Positions 31,380 to 43,830 are shown, numbered from the stretch's first letter. The stretch is 64,000 bases of DNA from Selaginella moellendorffii (GCF_000143415.4 NW_003314336.1:99492-163491), one strand, 5' to 3'. Notes: a model not told the origin generated them from the letters alone. Numbers and translations are program-made.

Positions 31380-34330
31380 AGAGGGAAGCAGAGCTCTAGG
31401 AGAGAGAATTTGCGACATGGAGCTCTGGGGTTTATACTTAGAAGGATTCATGGGCCACAAATGAGTGTCTGCTGAACAAGGCATTCTATAGAGGCATTCG
31501 CCTAGTCACAGACTCACCACCCATTCTTGGTCTCAAAGCGGATGATGGAAAGTTCGTAGAGAACCAACAAGGCATGCAGGAACTGGTGCAAGAGTTCTAC
31601 CAACGGTTGTACACAGCACAACTAGGGACTATAGGTAGAGACCGGGCAGCAAAGAAGGTGCTGAAGACACTATTGCACAGAGTCCCACAGGAATTGAACC
31701 AACAGCTCGCGATAGATCTCACGAGGGAGGATCTTCGCAAGGCCTTGGAGAGATTGAGTGATGACAAAATGCCTGGGATAGATGGACTGCCCCCGAGATT
31801 CTTTGAGAACAACTGAGAGGTGATCGGTCCACTGATGATGGAAACTTGGACAAAGGCATAGCATACAGGGCAGCTACCAGCAGAGGTACTAGAGGGCCAG
31901 ATCATTCTGCTCCCAAAGAGAGGGGACTTGCAGAAACTGTGTAATTGGAGACCAATAACGATGCTTCCCACAGCATACAAAATCTTTGCCAAGGTGATGG
32001 CGTTTAAACTGCAACCAGTGATGCCTATCATTATTTGGGAACAACATACGGGCTTTTTTAGGGAGGCAGATTGCCGAGAACATCTGGACTCATCTTCTAG
32101 CCCACCTCAAGTTAGAACGTGGTGGCGTGGCTACTAGATTTCAAGAAGGCATATGACCAGGTGGACTGGGACTTCCTGGAGGACTGCATGAGAAGGATAG
32201 GAATCCTAGCATCCATGGTAGCACGTATCGCTCTCCTGTACCAGGGTGCCTTGAGCAGGGTGGCTATCAACGGCAAAACAGGTCCACGGTTTTGTTTAGG
32301 GAGGTCGGTGCAACAAGGCTGCCTGTTGGCTCCATACCTCTTCCTCATTGTCACTGAGGCTTTGGGCACGTTCTTGGCCGAAGGTGAAGAAATCAGGGGC
32401 GTGGAGCTACCCAAAGAAAGGTAGCAACTTCTCGGAACACAAGCAGTGGGAAGGAACTTGCTAGACAGCGTGTTTGCGAATGACACAACACTCTTTCTGC
32501 TAGGAACCAAGGCAAATCTGGATGCTACAAGAACCAGGTTAGAAACCTTCAACACAGCAGCAGGAGGAGCCATCAATTTGAACCAGTTGATAGGGATCAA
32601 CTGGGGCAGCCCTGGCATCGAGGATTGGGGACGCAACATTGATTTCCAATGGCTAACACCGGGAGAGGAGACATGATATTTAGGAATACAGGTAGGAGGC
32701 GAATTCAAAGCATCCATGCAGGACTCAGCATTGCTGCAGAGGACTAAAACTGCGATTCAGAAATGGGCTCCACAGAAATTGGGACTGCCAGCAAGAGTGG
32801 TGGTGGCGAAAAGCATCGTGCTTCCATATACGTGGTACCATCTTTCAGTATGGCCAGTTCTAGAGACAACAATCAAACGCATAAAAACTATGGTGTGCAC
32901 GTACGTGTGGAAGGGAGCACTGGTCAATGACCAGACGATGGCCAAAGTGGCATGGTAGTCCATGGCGAGGCCACGAGTCCTAGGAGGGTTGGGGATCATC
33001 GACCCAAGTGATATGAGCAAGGTGTTGAAATACAAAGTGATACTAATGGGCCTCCAACCAGGGGCCCAAGCTTGGAAGCTTCTTTTCAGGTAGAGCATGT
33101 TGGTGATTAGGCCAAAGCACAGATTCGCAAGAGTATGGGCCAAGGACCCCGGGTGGCTGTTTGCGGAAGGCCAAACACAGGTGGTAGGGGGAGGCCAGCT
33201 GATCCAGAGTCTCCATAGGCATTGGAATTCATTCCCACTAATGCAGGTCATTCCAACCAGAGCAAAGGATTGGCTGAATCAGCCTCTCTTTTGCAATGAG
33301 TTGTTTAAAGTAGGGGATAGAACACTGGGCCATGAGAACCATTACACCATATGGAGGTGGGTACACCAGGGAGGGTTCAGGACAGTTAAGCAGCTAGTCA
33401 AAGTGATAGATGCGGACCAACAGAAAGCATCCCAGCACTTCCAAGTCTTTGGGCTAGGGAGGTGGTCAAATCTGCTGCAAGACCTATTGAGGCTACTGAG
33501 AGCCATGATAGAGGCAAGAACATTGGATAAATGGCCAGCACGAAGGCTACATACTGGGGACTTTATGGCAATCCAAAGGGAGGAAATGCCAGATGGAGAA
33601 CAGGTTCCACTTGGAAGTTGGACTACAACATTCACAACACTTACTCCTGCATGGAATGAAGGGGAGACAGAGGTGTGGTTCGTGATGGACCCCAACCAAA
33701 ACCTTGGCAAGCTTTTTCGAGTGGTGCGAGGTGACACACTCCTCGAGGTAGGGGGCATATAGAGGATGCCACAGATCACGGATGACGAAATAAAAGGATG
33801 AATCCGGGTCTTCTGGCAATCAGCAACTCGAACAGAAGTGGTCAAGTCACCATCCTGGCTTGAAGGGGACGGACAACTAGTATGGTGGTGAAAAGAGCTC
33901 TTAGAAGATCTGGATTGGGACCCAACAGCGTGGAGACGAAGAGCACATGGCTTCTTTACATACAAGGTCAAGGACATGTGGAACAGACTAATGGTGAACA
34001 GGGAATTCAAGAGAGAGGAAATACTAAGGTTGTGGCAAAAGTGGATTGCACATGGAGTGGAGGCAGACCAGGTGATCAACAACAAAATGGCATTCTGGAA
34101 GTTACCAATTTAGGAGAAATCAAAGGTTACCTTTTGGTTGGTGGCAACGAATGGCCTGCTAGTAGGACAGCGGTTTCAAGCGGAGAATGCTTGTAGGTGC
34201 TCGGAATGCGGGGAATTGGAGATAGTCGCATATCTCCTTTGGGAGTGTGACGTAGCCAAGGAGACGTGAAGGCAGGTAGCTAAGGCAACGAGGGAACTAG
34301 GGAGCAAGCAAGACATTGAAATGTGGGAAG
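31380..34330 (+). pseudogene. LINE ORF2, reverse transcriptase and zinc-binding C-terminus
   Basis: This continues the LINE after Gypsy B. Reverse transcriptase landmarks: KMPGIDGLPPRFF; NWRPITMLPTAYKI; WLLDFKKAYDQVDWDFL with catalytic Asp; QQGCLLAPYLFLIVTEAL. At about 32471 comes VFANDTTLF, where the first Asp of the usual A-D-D is Asn, which abolishes activity; one G-to-A change explains it. Downstream is the zf-RVT-like end (KMAFWKLPI, stop, LVATNGLLVGQRF, CSECGELE, LLWECD; about 34085-34260). Stops occur throughout. Confidence 0.88.
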
Positions 34331-34941
34331 GGGACATTACCCAATGGTTCCCAGAGGCAAGGGGGCCATGCACGGGATCAGTTTGGCAAAAGATTGGATG
34401 CTGGGGATGTTCAGGATGGGGCATTCAAGTTAAGTGGGACGCTGTAGGAGTCAAAATCAGGACCTTAGTGTGGGAGGCCCTGGGACAGATGAAATGGGAG
34501 ATATGGTGGGCTTCCAGGGTACAGGCACTTTGGGAAGCTTGGAACCATAACCACTTCGAAGGGCAAAACACTTAGATTTCAGCAATCATGGCAAATTGGT
34601 GCTGCTGTTCACTTGAGGGATACACTGCTCTAGGAACACGGGAAAAATAGGGAAGCACTAGTAGCTTGGCGATGACTATGGACCTTGTGCTATGGAGCAA
34701 AGCATGAGGGAGAGGTCAAGTGGAAATGGAGACCACCGGACACGGTAATAAAGGCTCAACATGGCAATTTGGCACTAGATGCACTGCGGAGGCAATGACC
34801 ACAACAGCCACAGTTGGAGGACAGCAGTCGTTATTAGGCAAAGGACAGCAAGACGGCTTAATTGAGTGAACAGTGCTAAGAGCAACTCGTTTTTGTATTA
34901 GTCCCTAAGGGACTTGGAGTAATGTACATATTTGTTGCATC
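34331..34941 (+). other. LINE 3' end
   Basis: The last coding remnants (WEGDITQWFPEARG, KWEIWWASRVQALWEAWNHNHFEG) end near 34575, then an untranslated tail of about 370 bp with no clear poly(A), followed by the 14-bp TSD at 34942-34955. Confidence 0.75.
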
Positions 34942-34955
34942 GAACCCAAGCACTA

Positions 34956-35120
34956 GAAAGTTAGGCCAACCTCTACATATGCATCTACAAGCAACATCAC
35001 CTTGGATGCCTGAGGTGACTCCCCAGGCCAGTGTATCAATTTATATGCAATGTATGCTATGGATTATAGCTAGGAAGATAGTTCCTTCGAGCTTCCAAAT
35101 CCTCTCACTTGGTTAATAGG
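34956..35120 (+). repeat. Left arm of the inverted repeat, part 2
   Basis: Continues the arm interrupted by the LINE. Its opposite-strand match is about 35410-35585 (landmarks CCAATTTATAT and CCTCTCACTTG). Confidence 0.65.
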
Positions 35121-35409
35121 ATTGCACAAAATCAAAGTGGCATAACAGAAGTGTGGTTTTGAAGCTTGTTATGAGGCAAGGCTATCAAGATTAGGGAAAT
35201 AGTTCCCAAGTGTTTAAAGAGATGGCTTTGAACGAAAGTTAATGTTTGAAAACTCTCACGCTTATGTATAGAACCATGTTACACTTGTCAAATGACTTGC
35301 TAAGCAAGATTGGAAAGTTGGAGGAATAAAACCTTAGTTAAAGGTGTTGACTTCAAAAGACGGTGGCTATAAAGCCAAGGATGGAGGACTCCATATATGA
35401 TCATAGGCT
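35121..35409. other. Spacer between the inverted arms
   Basis: About 290 bp with no recognisable gene or repeat. Confidence 0.4.
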
Positions 35410-36215
35410 AATCAACAAGTGAGAGGACTTGGAAGCTCAGAGAATATAGGTTTCTAACTTGTGATTTGTAGCGCATGTTAGATATAAATTGGTGCACTAG
35501 TATAGGGAGTTACACCAAGCATCTTGGGTGATGTCATTTGTAGATGTATATGTGGAGGTTGGGTTTGAGTCCCAACCTTCTAGTGCTTTGGTTCAAGTCC
35601 TAACCTACTAGGGTGTGGTGATGGCTTAGAATATGGGGATACTTATTTTTTTTGTGGTCATGGACTCTCAGTAAGGAGGCTAGCTTGGGCACACTATTAA
35701 GCAAGGGATGGCCTAAAGTCATGATACATGGTTAGAGTGCTTTGCGTGAAAGCTTGGCATATCTAGCTTGAATATTCTAATGAAAGTGGCACCAAGGATA
35801 TGATAAATGAGATGGAGACACTTAATTTTGATTGTTGTGGACCCTTGGCCGGTGCACCACCAAGTGTGGGGCATGCCCCTAGAGTCGTGGTCAACAACTT
35901 AAATGTTTGGCAGATCTAATAACTAATGCTAAACCCATTAATATATTTATGTGGGATCATTAAGTGATCCCATTGTTGATAATCAAGGACAAGCTCCTTT
36001 GTGGGTTAAGGAATGGTGTTCCTAGTTCAAAAGGAAATGAGCTGTAACAATGTAATAGTATTATAAGTCTAAGAAAGTAGCCCTTAAGGAAGGAACTATG
36101 GAAGGTCGTAAGGTTGAGTTAGGGATAAAACCCACAACAAAAAATGCTAAAGAGACTTACTAAGGGTGAATACACCTTTGGATTTGGCCAGGCAAAGTCT
36201 TTGTTATAGAACCAA
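35410..36215 (-). repeat. Right arm of the inverted repeat
   Basis: Reverse-complement partner, visibly diverged, of 1855-2544 plus 34956-35120. It shows what the left arm looked like before the LINE entered. It may be an LTR of an old element or one arm of a foldback. Confidence 0.65.
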
Positions 36216-38386
36216 AAGGATACCTCAAGGATGGAAGTAACTTACATTCAGCGTGCCTTCAGGTCCTAATATATAACATTACTCAATTTCTTAAATAGAT
36301 TCTTTAATTGAATTTTGCATAAGTATATAGAGTTCTATCCTGCAAAAATTTGTTCACTAGATCTTACGCATTTGCTAGGTTTTCCTCTAGTTCCCATGTT
36401 GCTTTGCAATGTGGAAATCCTTTCCACTTCACATGGAACTCCCTCACCTCATGTCCTTGTCACTTGCTCTTATGCATATTGAGGATGGCCTCAACTTCAT
36501 ATTTCTTTTCTGCTTAGATAACCTTAGGTAAAAGTCTTATGTGGTCCTTGCGAAATGAATCCTCAAAGTACAGATTGAATAACTTCATGTGGAACGTAGG
36601 GTGCATCTTCCCCATCTCCCAAGCAAGTCGGAGGCGGTAGCCACCTTACCAATTCGAGCCTCAATCTCATAAAGCCCCACAAACTTTTCAACTTAGTGTG
36701 ATACTGTTCCAAAAAAGTTTTCCAGAACTTACTGATGAAGATCTTATCTAAATTTGAGATAATCTTTTTTGGCCTTCCTCACACTTGAACCACTTGTTTG
36801 AAGAACAACTTTACCACACCTTCCACATCCACTTCCATTGTGGTGGGTGTAAAATGTGCCATCTTTAAGAACTAGTCCACCACCATTAATATTGCATCAA
36901 ACCCCTCACTTGGGGGGAGTATTGTGATGAAGTCTATCGTAAGACATTTCCACAAAAAATCTGGAGTTGGGAGGCTTTGTAACAACCTTCCAGTAACCTT
37001 AGTTACGGCTTTGACCTGCTGACATGTTGGACATGTCTTTACATAATTTTGGACATTCTTAGCCATGTATCAGTGATACTTCCTCTTGAGTAAGCCCATC
37101 ATCTTGGACACTCTGCCATGTCTTGCAAAAGGTCCATTATGACACTCTTCTAAGGCTACCTTGTCCAACTTTTTTGAGAAAAACGCTATTGGATGGTTGT
37201 CTTGCTTCAAAATTGCACCCAATGCAAACTTTGAAGCACCTTGAAGTCCTTACCAAAGTGTAGTAATGCCAATATATGAGCCTTCCTCAACTTCCTTTTG
37301 AGGTGGACAAATGCCACCTCGCATTCCACTATCCACACCATCTTCCTTTTCTCATTTAAAGGTAGGGCTACTCTCGAATAGAGGTTGATATACTTTTGGT
37401 AGTAGTTGCATAGCCTCAAGAATGCCCTTAACTCGTGTACATTTGATGGTCGTTCCCATTCCTGGATCGCTTAGACCTTTTCAACGTCCACTTTGAGCTC
37501 GTCCTTGCCCACCACATGCCTGAAAAACTTTATCTCTTCTTGAGTAAAGTCACATTTGCTCTTTTTAGTATACAACTTGTGTTCCCTTAGTTTTTCAAAC
37601 ACTTTTATCAAGTGTTCGGCATACTTCTCTAGTGTTTTGCTATAGATCAAGATGTCGTCAATATAGACGACCATGATATGATCTATATAGAGTACAAAAA
37701 TGTGGTTCATCGGTACTAAGAACGTTGTTAGTGCATTGCACAGCCCAAAGGGCATCACTAGAAATTCAAAGCTTCCATACCTTGTCCAACAGGTTGTCTT
37801 CTCAATATCTTCCTCTGCTACCCAAATCTAGTAGTATCCTGACATTAGATTAATCCTCAAGAAGTATTTTGCCTTTCCCAATCTATTGAATAAGTTCTCA
37901 ATCCTTGGTAAAGGGTATTTATTTTTTTTTGTATACTTGTTGAGCAACCGGTAGTCTATACATAGTGTATAAAGCCATTTTTCATTTTCACAAATAACAC
38001 CGGTGCCCCATATAGCAACTTACTCAACCTAACATACCCCTTTTCCACCAACTCCTCAAGTTTACAATTGAGCTTCTTGAGTTCCTTTTCGTTCAACTAA
38101 TAGGGGGGACGAACCACCACCTTAGCACCCTCAACCACCTTAATATTATATGCTATCAATTGTGTGGGGGTAACCTTGCTAGTAACTCCTCCAGCATGGT
38201 ATTTTGAAATTGGTCCAACATCTACTGAATCAGTAAAGGTATTTTTTCTGTTCCTGTTTTTTTGTCACTCCTCATTGAGAGTAAAAACAAAAATGCTGCC
38301 TTGGTTCTCTTACACCTTACATTAGCCATCTCCCAGCAATTCGCCTCTATCCTTAAAACTAACGAAAAGACTCCAATACCAAATTG
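36216..38386 (-). pseudogene. Gypsy C pol relic
   Basis: Minus-strand fragments: reverse transcriptase with MMPFGLCNALTTF and VYIDDILIYSKTLE (37758-37471); RNase H connection LCNYYQKYINLYS (37419-37207); integrase zinc finger and core start CPTCQQVK and IDFITILPPSEG (37066-36872). Gag seems deleted. A primer-site-like TTTGGTATTGGAG (minus strand, about 38372-38385) abuts TGTAAGTTTAAAT on the plus strand, probably the inner edge of its 5' LTR. Confidence 0.8.
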
Positions 38387-38864
38387 TAAGTTTAAATAAA
38401 TTTTGCCTTTCCAATTTACTAGCTTACTTTATCTATCCAATAAACTTTATTATAATACAATTAATTTCTTAATGTTAAGTGTACTTTAGCTTCCTACATT
38501 TCTGTAAATATCCACATTGATAGGAATAATATTCAAAATAAAAAAACAAGTTTTATATCATATATGGAAGTTTGGATTTCAAAAGTTATAGGGAAGTTAT
38601 GATTTCAATATCTTTAAGCAAGTTTAAAACATTTGAACATTTGAGGGGAACCTTTGATTGTCCTTGAGGAGTGTTTGAATTTGGGATTTTGGTTTAGATC
38701 TAACTTTTGCATTGTCTAGATCTAACTTTTTCCATTTTCTTTCTTTTGTTCTTCCTTTTCAGGAGTTTGGTTTAGATCTAGCTTTTTGCATTGTCTAGAT
38801 CTACAATTTCCTTCTAGCTTTTTGTCATTGATCTTCTTTTGCTCTTTCTTTTTCGTTCATTTTC
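38387..38864. other. Probable LTR/leader between Gypsy C and Gypsy D
   Basis: AT-rich, with a duplicated block of about 60 bp carrying GGTTTAGATCTA and GCATTGTCTAGATCTA (38690-38810). No gene. It may contain the Gypsy C 5' LTR and the untranslated leader of Gypsy D. Confidence 0.4.
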
Positions 38865-40709
38865 ATGGCAGATCAACAATCTCCTCCTTTGACTCTGGAG
38901 CAGCAGTTGGTCTAATTACTTGATGCTATGCACTTGCAATTGAACAACCAAACTCAATTGATGGTGGCATTCACAGCACATGCTACAACTCCTCCTACTC
39001 TTGGTGTCAATCCTCATGTTCAGCTGGAGTTCTTTCGCAGGAATTCTGGGGATGATGTGTACCATTGGTTCGATCACTTCACAGTGATTGCCACATATCA
39101 TTCTTGGGATGATATTTGACATTTGTGTGAGTTTCCCACGTGTCTCCAAGGGACGGCGTTGCAATGGTATAATGGTTTGAGTGTAGCCACTCGTGGGGAT
39201 TCAAGTGTTCTCCCGAATGTCTTCAAATGCGCTTTTGGACATGCCGATGACTGTGATTATGCCTTCCAACAATTGCATCATCTTCGCCACGGGCCATCTG
39301 AGTTAGTGATGCAATTTGGCATTCATTTCTAAAGTCTTTTGCTTCGTGCGGAGCCCAATATGTCAGAGCGGAACAAGCTAGGAATATTGTGGCTAGCACT
39401 TCGTCAAGATCTTGTCGGACTTGTGTATGCACTTGCTCCCGCCACCCTTGATGATGCTCTTCGTTTGGCACAACGTTATGAGATGTCACCTCTTCCACTT
39501 CTCGCTGCACATCCTTCAGCTCCACTTCCTATGAGTGATGGTCCTGTTCCAATGGAGGTTGATGCTGCTGCTACTCGAGTCCAAGGACAAGGGCGAGGAT
39601 GTGGTCATGGCTGTGATGTTCGCTGCTAGGCATGTGACGAAGTTGGTCATACTTATCGGTGTTGTCGGTGTTTTCTGGATTGGTGACCTCCATTTCAAGG
39701 GTGGAGACCTTGGCATCAGCAACGTCCCATTGGTGTTGCTGCAGTGGAAGTTTTGGACACCGAAATGAGGAGTCGCACAAGTAATGGAGGGACCTTGCGC
39801 AAATAAGTTGGTGACCCCTCCATCTTTCTTTTGGGAGTATTATCAAGGGGTTCACTCAGCACTGATTCATCCAGTGTTTACTTTCCAAGATCATTTTTAT
39901 AACAAGAGGTCTTCTATTATTCTCTCCGTGTTGGTTGATACAGGTTCAAATTTATCTTCTATTGCTCGACCTGTTGCCACGCATTGTCATCTACACTTGC
40001 GTCGTGTGGCGGAACCAGTTTTCATTCTTTATAGCAACAGCCGTATACATGCATGTCATGGGATGAGACGGACCTGGTTGTGCATGTGGGTGATCTCAAG
40101 CTTGAGTTGCAGTCGTTGCGGGTGGTGCCGAGTCAAACTTTTGACCTCATTCTCGGTATGGATTGGTTGCAGCGCAATTATGCCAAGTGTGACTTTGAGG
40201 CTTCTCCCCCTTATCTCATACTTCCTTATGTTTCATCCATTCCTCTCACTTTCGTACCTCTTTGTTCCTCTACTTCTACCTCTGCTTCTATTACTTTCTC
40301 TCCCCCACTATGTCCTCCTATGTTTCCATCTTGTTCTACTCTTCCCTTTTCCGATCCCTTTGACGATCTTTGTGTTGCAGCGGTTGACCGGCTCATGAAG
40401 GACTATTCTGATCTCTTTGAATTTGACCTATCTTCTCAGGCCAATATTGCCACACGTCATCCGATTCCAACCAGGGATGCTCGTCCAATCAAGGTTCCTA
40501 TTCGTCGTCGGTCACCCAAGGAGATCAAGATTTTACGTGCAAACATCAAGGAGATGCTAAAGAAGGGTGTTATTTGGAAGTCGCGGAGTCTTTGGGCATG
40601 TGAACCTCATCTTGTGACGAAGCCTGATGCGAGTATTTGTTTCTGCATTGACTATCGTCCGTTAAACGAAGTGACGATCCCGAATGTGTACCCTCTTCCT
40701 CACTGTTGA
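38865..40709 (+). pseudogene. Gypsy D gag, protease and start of reverse transcriptase
   Basis: Coding sequence with at least four stops or frameshifts (for example after DDI near 39117, after GIHF near 39330 and at 39628). The stretch 40053-40709 remains open for 218 codons and carries the protease end and reverse transcriptase start. Confidence 0.8.
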
Positions 40710-40787
40710 TCTCTCTAGGGCAAAGTCATTGGTTCACCAAGCTAGATCTTGCTTCTGGGTACTGGCAAGTACCGATGGCCGAAGAAG

Positions 40788-40792
40788 ATATT
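40788..40792 (+). repeat. TSD ATATT, left copy
   Basis: ATATT is repeated at 42452-42456. Removal of the insert with one copy restores EEDIPKTAFHT in the reverse transcriptase frame. Confidence 0.95.
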
Positions 40793-42451
40793 TGTAAGCA
40801 ACTAATTTTTCCATTTTTACTTTAATCACTTAACCGCACCTCCGACCACTTGGAGGAGTCTCACTCATAACCTCCGTAAGTCCTATTTTGGACTTGGGCT
40901 TACTAGCCCCGAGAATCACATCCCCGCCACTCAACTTTTGCACTTGGTCCAAGTGCTCCATGTGTCCGATCCCATGACCGACACCCCAAGGTACCACCAA
41001 CATATCAGTCCGTTACACTAAGGCCATGCCTATTCACCTTGGTCACACCGATGGTCTGACACCACCTGCACCCCAGTCCCGTCACTCAAGGACTGGGCCA
41101 TCCATCCACGAGTGATCATCCCAAATCCACTCCTTAGCATCCTTAGGATGCCCACAGACATGGGGATTAACCTTCCCCAATATCTCCGTTCCAGTCCCCA
41201 CCAAGTCCCTTTCCGTCCTTGGCCGAGTTCGCCAACGCTGCCACTAGATCAAGGCTCACGGGCCCAACCATTAAGTCACACTGTCCTCTAGGACTTCCTC
41301 CCTGTGTGATTGTGTCCTTGGTCACCACACCAGAGGGCTACTCCTCTTCCTTTCCACAGTCTGGGACTTTGGGACGACATTTCAGAACACCGTGGCACTA
41401 CACAGGCCTTGTGGGTACTCTCCCTGCCTTTCGCCTTTAGGTGCTCTAGCCATGGGGTTAGAGCGAGGTTCCATTGAGCCACACTAGGTATCCAAGTAGG
41501 TAGTGCCACCCACACTTGGACTGGGAGCATCGGCCAGACGATCTCCCGGGGGAACTAAAGCCGGCTCTTGAACACTTCACCAAGCTACCCCGCTTGTCGG
41601 TCCGTGTTCACTCTAGTCTTGGACTTCCCAGTGGTCAGCTCATAACCCAACACTGGGTGTAGACTCTCTGGGCCAAACTGGCCTTTCCTGGCCAAACTGG
41701 CTCCACTGCAGTCCTCCCCCTTACTATACTTTTGGAGCTCACCAAACCCCCCAGGGTCTGGGAGACAAACGCTTTGGGCTTTCACCCTCTTAGACTTGAA
41801 CTCGGACTCAGACTCGGACTCGGACTCGGACTTGGCCTCGGTCTCGGTCCCGGTCCCGATCTCGGTCTTGGTCTCAGTCTCGGTCTCGGTCTCGGTCTCG
41901 ACCTTGGACTCCATCTCGGGTCCTTCTCGGACTCCATCTCGGATTCCATCTCGGGTCCATCTCGGACTCCATCTCAGACTCTGTCTCGGTCCAGCTCGGA
42001 CTCCGTCTCGGTCCACCTCGGACTTCGTCTCGGACTCCATCTCGGACTCCATCTCAGTCCATCTTGGACTCCATCTCGGTCCACCTCGGACTCCATTTCG
42101 GACTCCATCTCGGACTCCATCTCGGACTCCATCTCGGGCTCCACTTCGGACTCCATCTCGGGTCCATCTCGAGCCCCACTTCGGGTCCATCTCGGACTCC
42201 ACTTCGGGTCCATCTCGGACACTTCCACGTGTCATGTGTTGGTCCTTTTGGGTCCCTTTTTGGAGCCTCGCTTATTGCTCGCTTCATACTCGTTCTTTGA
42301 GCACTCCATTGAGAGTTCCACTCCTGCTCTCAACCTCTCAAGTCGGAGCCTTTTAGTCCAAACGTGTTACGCTCGTTTGGCTTTTGCTTCGGCCACTACC
42401 ACATGGCACCCTTTCGGCTCCACTTTGGGGCTTAGGGATTTGTGTCTCACA
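40793..42451 (+). mobile_element. Solo-LTR-like insertion of 1,659 bp
   Basis: It begins TGTAAGCAAC and ends TCTCACA (TG...CA), with a perfect 5-bp TSD. No internal primer site or coding domain is seen, so a solo LTR left by recombination is the simplest reading. The first 760 bp are homologous to 63313-64000 at the right edge of the window. A CTCGGACTCCAT minisatellite fills 41796-42230. The start TGTAAGCAAC is shared with the TRIM LTRs. Confidence 0.85.
41796..42230. repeat. Minisatellite (CTCGGACTCCATCTCGG-type)
   Basis: Degenerate 12-24-bp units of CTCGGACTCCAT, CTCGGGTCCAT and CTCGGTCCAC type run for over 400 bp. All long frames across it on either strand (for example a 216-codon one on minus) are low-complexity artefacts. 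Confidence 0.9.
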
Positions 42452-43553
42452 ATATTCCTAAGACTGCTTTTCATACACCATTTAGTTTGTAGAAGTTCTT
42501 GGTGATGCCGTTTAGTTTGAACAATGCTCTAGCAACTTTCCAATAGATCATGGACGAGGTTTTTTGCGATATGCTGGAGGTGACTGCTGACTTCATTGAT
42601 GATGTCTTAATCCACTCGGAGGGGACGTGGGAGGAGGACGTTCGTGATGTTTGTAAAGTGTTGGATCGGCTGCGCGACGTTAGTTTAAAGCTGAAGCGGT
42701 TGAAGTGCATGTTTGGGTCCAAGGACACAACTAATTTTGGGTATTATATTTTTTGTGAAGGTTTGCATGTTGATCCTGACAAACTTGTGGCTGTTCTAAA
42801 GTTCCCTACTCCAAAGTGTGTGAATGATGTGTAGTGCTTCTTGGGCAAGGTGCAGTATCTCGGTCGTTTTGTGGATCATCTTTTTGATCGCACTGCACTG
42901 TTGCAAGCATTGCTAAAGTTATCAACATCATCTTTCATCTAGTCTCTAGATTGTGAGTGGGCATTTGGGGATCTCAAAGAACTATTAACGACTCCTCCGG
43001 TTTTGGCATATCCTAACTACACTCAACCTTTTATTTTGCGCGTGAATGCTTTTGACATTGGTCTTAGAGGTGTGTTAATGCAAGAGAGCTCGAGTGTGCC
43101 TAGTCAGCACCATCCTATTGCGTCTATAAACCGTACATTACAACTAGCGGAGATGAACTACTCCACGACAGAGAAGGAGTGTTTAGCAGCAATCTAGGGT
43201 TTTGAGAAACTTCATGCATATTAAATGGTTCTCAAACATTACTTGAAGGTGACCATGCTGCTCTTATCTCATTATTGAAGTAGAAGAACTTGGTCGTACT
43301 GCTCGATGGGCTTTGAAGCTTCAAATATATGATTTTGATGTTGTTCATCGCCCAGGGAGTTCTATGGCTGATGCTAATGCTCTTTCTCTAGCTCTTCTTC
43401 CTTCTCCACTCTCTTCTCATATTTTTTACGAGCCTGTTGTTCCAGCATCTATGGATTTTTTAGCTGAGGATTCTGTGCTGATGGCAATTACTATACTTGA
43501 CGTTCAGTGTCCACAAGGCACAAAGCAAGATATACCTTCTCAGTTGGAATCTT
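42452..43553 (+). pseudogene. Gypsy D reverse transcriptase end and RNase H
   Basis: Continues after the solo LTR: FSLNNALATFQ, stop, IMDEVFCDM, DDVLIHSEG (catalytic Asp pair kept), then an RNase H with ILRVNAFDIGLRGVLMQ and NYSTTEKECLAAI. Frame breaks occur near 43200-43300. A last piece reads YDFDVVHRPGSSMADANALS. Confidence 0.8.
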
Positions 43554-43830
43554 GAGTCAATCTACCAAAGAAGGCTTACTTGGAGCGCTACCCCGTCTAG
43601 CCTCGAGTGCCTCAACACGCCCACACATGGTATCTATCATGCCATACATCTCGTCTTGCATCTCTTGCTAATTTTGATTAAGGGCTCATAGTTCATGAAC
43701 CACATCTTGAATGGTCCAAATCTCCATAGCTTTGTCGGCACCATTGTTGGCACCACCATCGACAATAGGATTCCAGCGTTCAGCTTGGTCAGCCATCACA
43801 ACCAACTTCTCTGATGAGCAATGATACCAA
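43554..43830 (-). pseudogene. Gypsy A-family gag 5' fragment
   Basis: Minus-strand sequence similar to the first 90 codons of the Gypsy A gag (7690-7955). It carries stops and is joined to Gypsy D without a visible TSD. Confidence 0.75.

Larger units (their letters stand above)
2545..34941 (+). mobile_element. LINE (non-LTR retrotransposon), split by two nested Gypsy elements
   Basis: A plus-strand LINE is flanked by the 14-bp duplication GAACCCAAGCACTA at 2531-2544 and 34942-34955. Its own sequence is 2545-3256, 8194-11901 and 31380-34941, about 7.9 kb in all. The rest belongs to Gypsy A (3262-8188) and Gypsy B (11907-31374) with everything nested in B. Removing each insert with one TSD copy rejoins the LINE; across Gypsy B the frame reads ...ALE then QREAEL. 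The order is a gag-like first reading frame, apurinic endonuclease, reverse transcriptase and a zinc-binding C-terminal domain, as in plant L1-type LINEs. All frames carry stops. Confidence 0.85.
38865..43553 (+). mobile_element. Gypsy D: decayed element interrupted by a 1.66-kb insertion
   Basis: The gag starts MADQQSPPLTLEQQL (38865), followed by capsid-like parts (GTALQWYNGLSV) and a decayed zinc knuckle near 39630. The protease has VLVDTGSNLSSI (39925) and DLILGMDWLQ. The reverse transcriptase has CIDYRPLNEVTIPNVYPLP, then the insertion at 40793-42451, then FLVMPFSLNNALATFQ and DFIDDVLIHSEG. RNase H has AFDIGLRGVLMQE. The integrase is missing. It ends abruptly against Gypsy A-like sequence at 43553. 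Confidence 0.82.

Noticed and set aside
41585-42505. Open frames of 216 (minus) and 257 (plus) codons
   Set aside because: Both run through a CTCGGACTCCAT minisatellite, which stays open in several frames; the translations are simple repeats.
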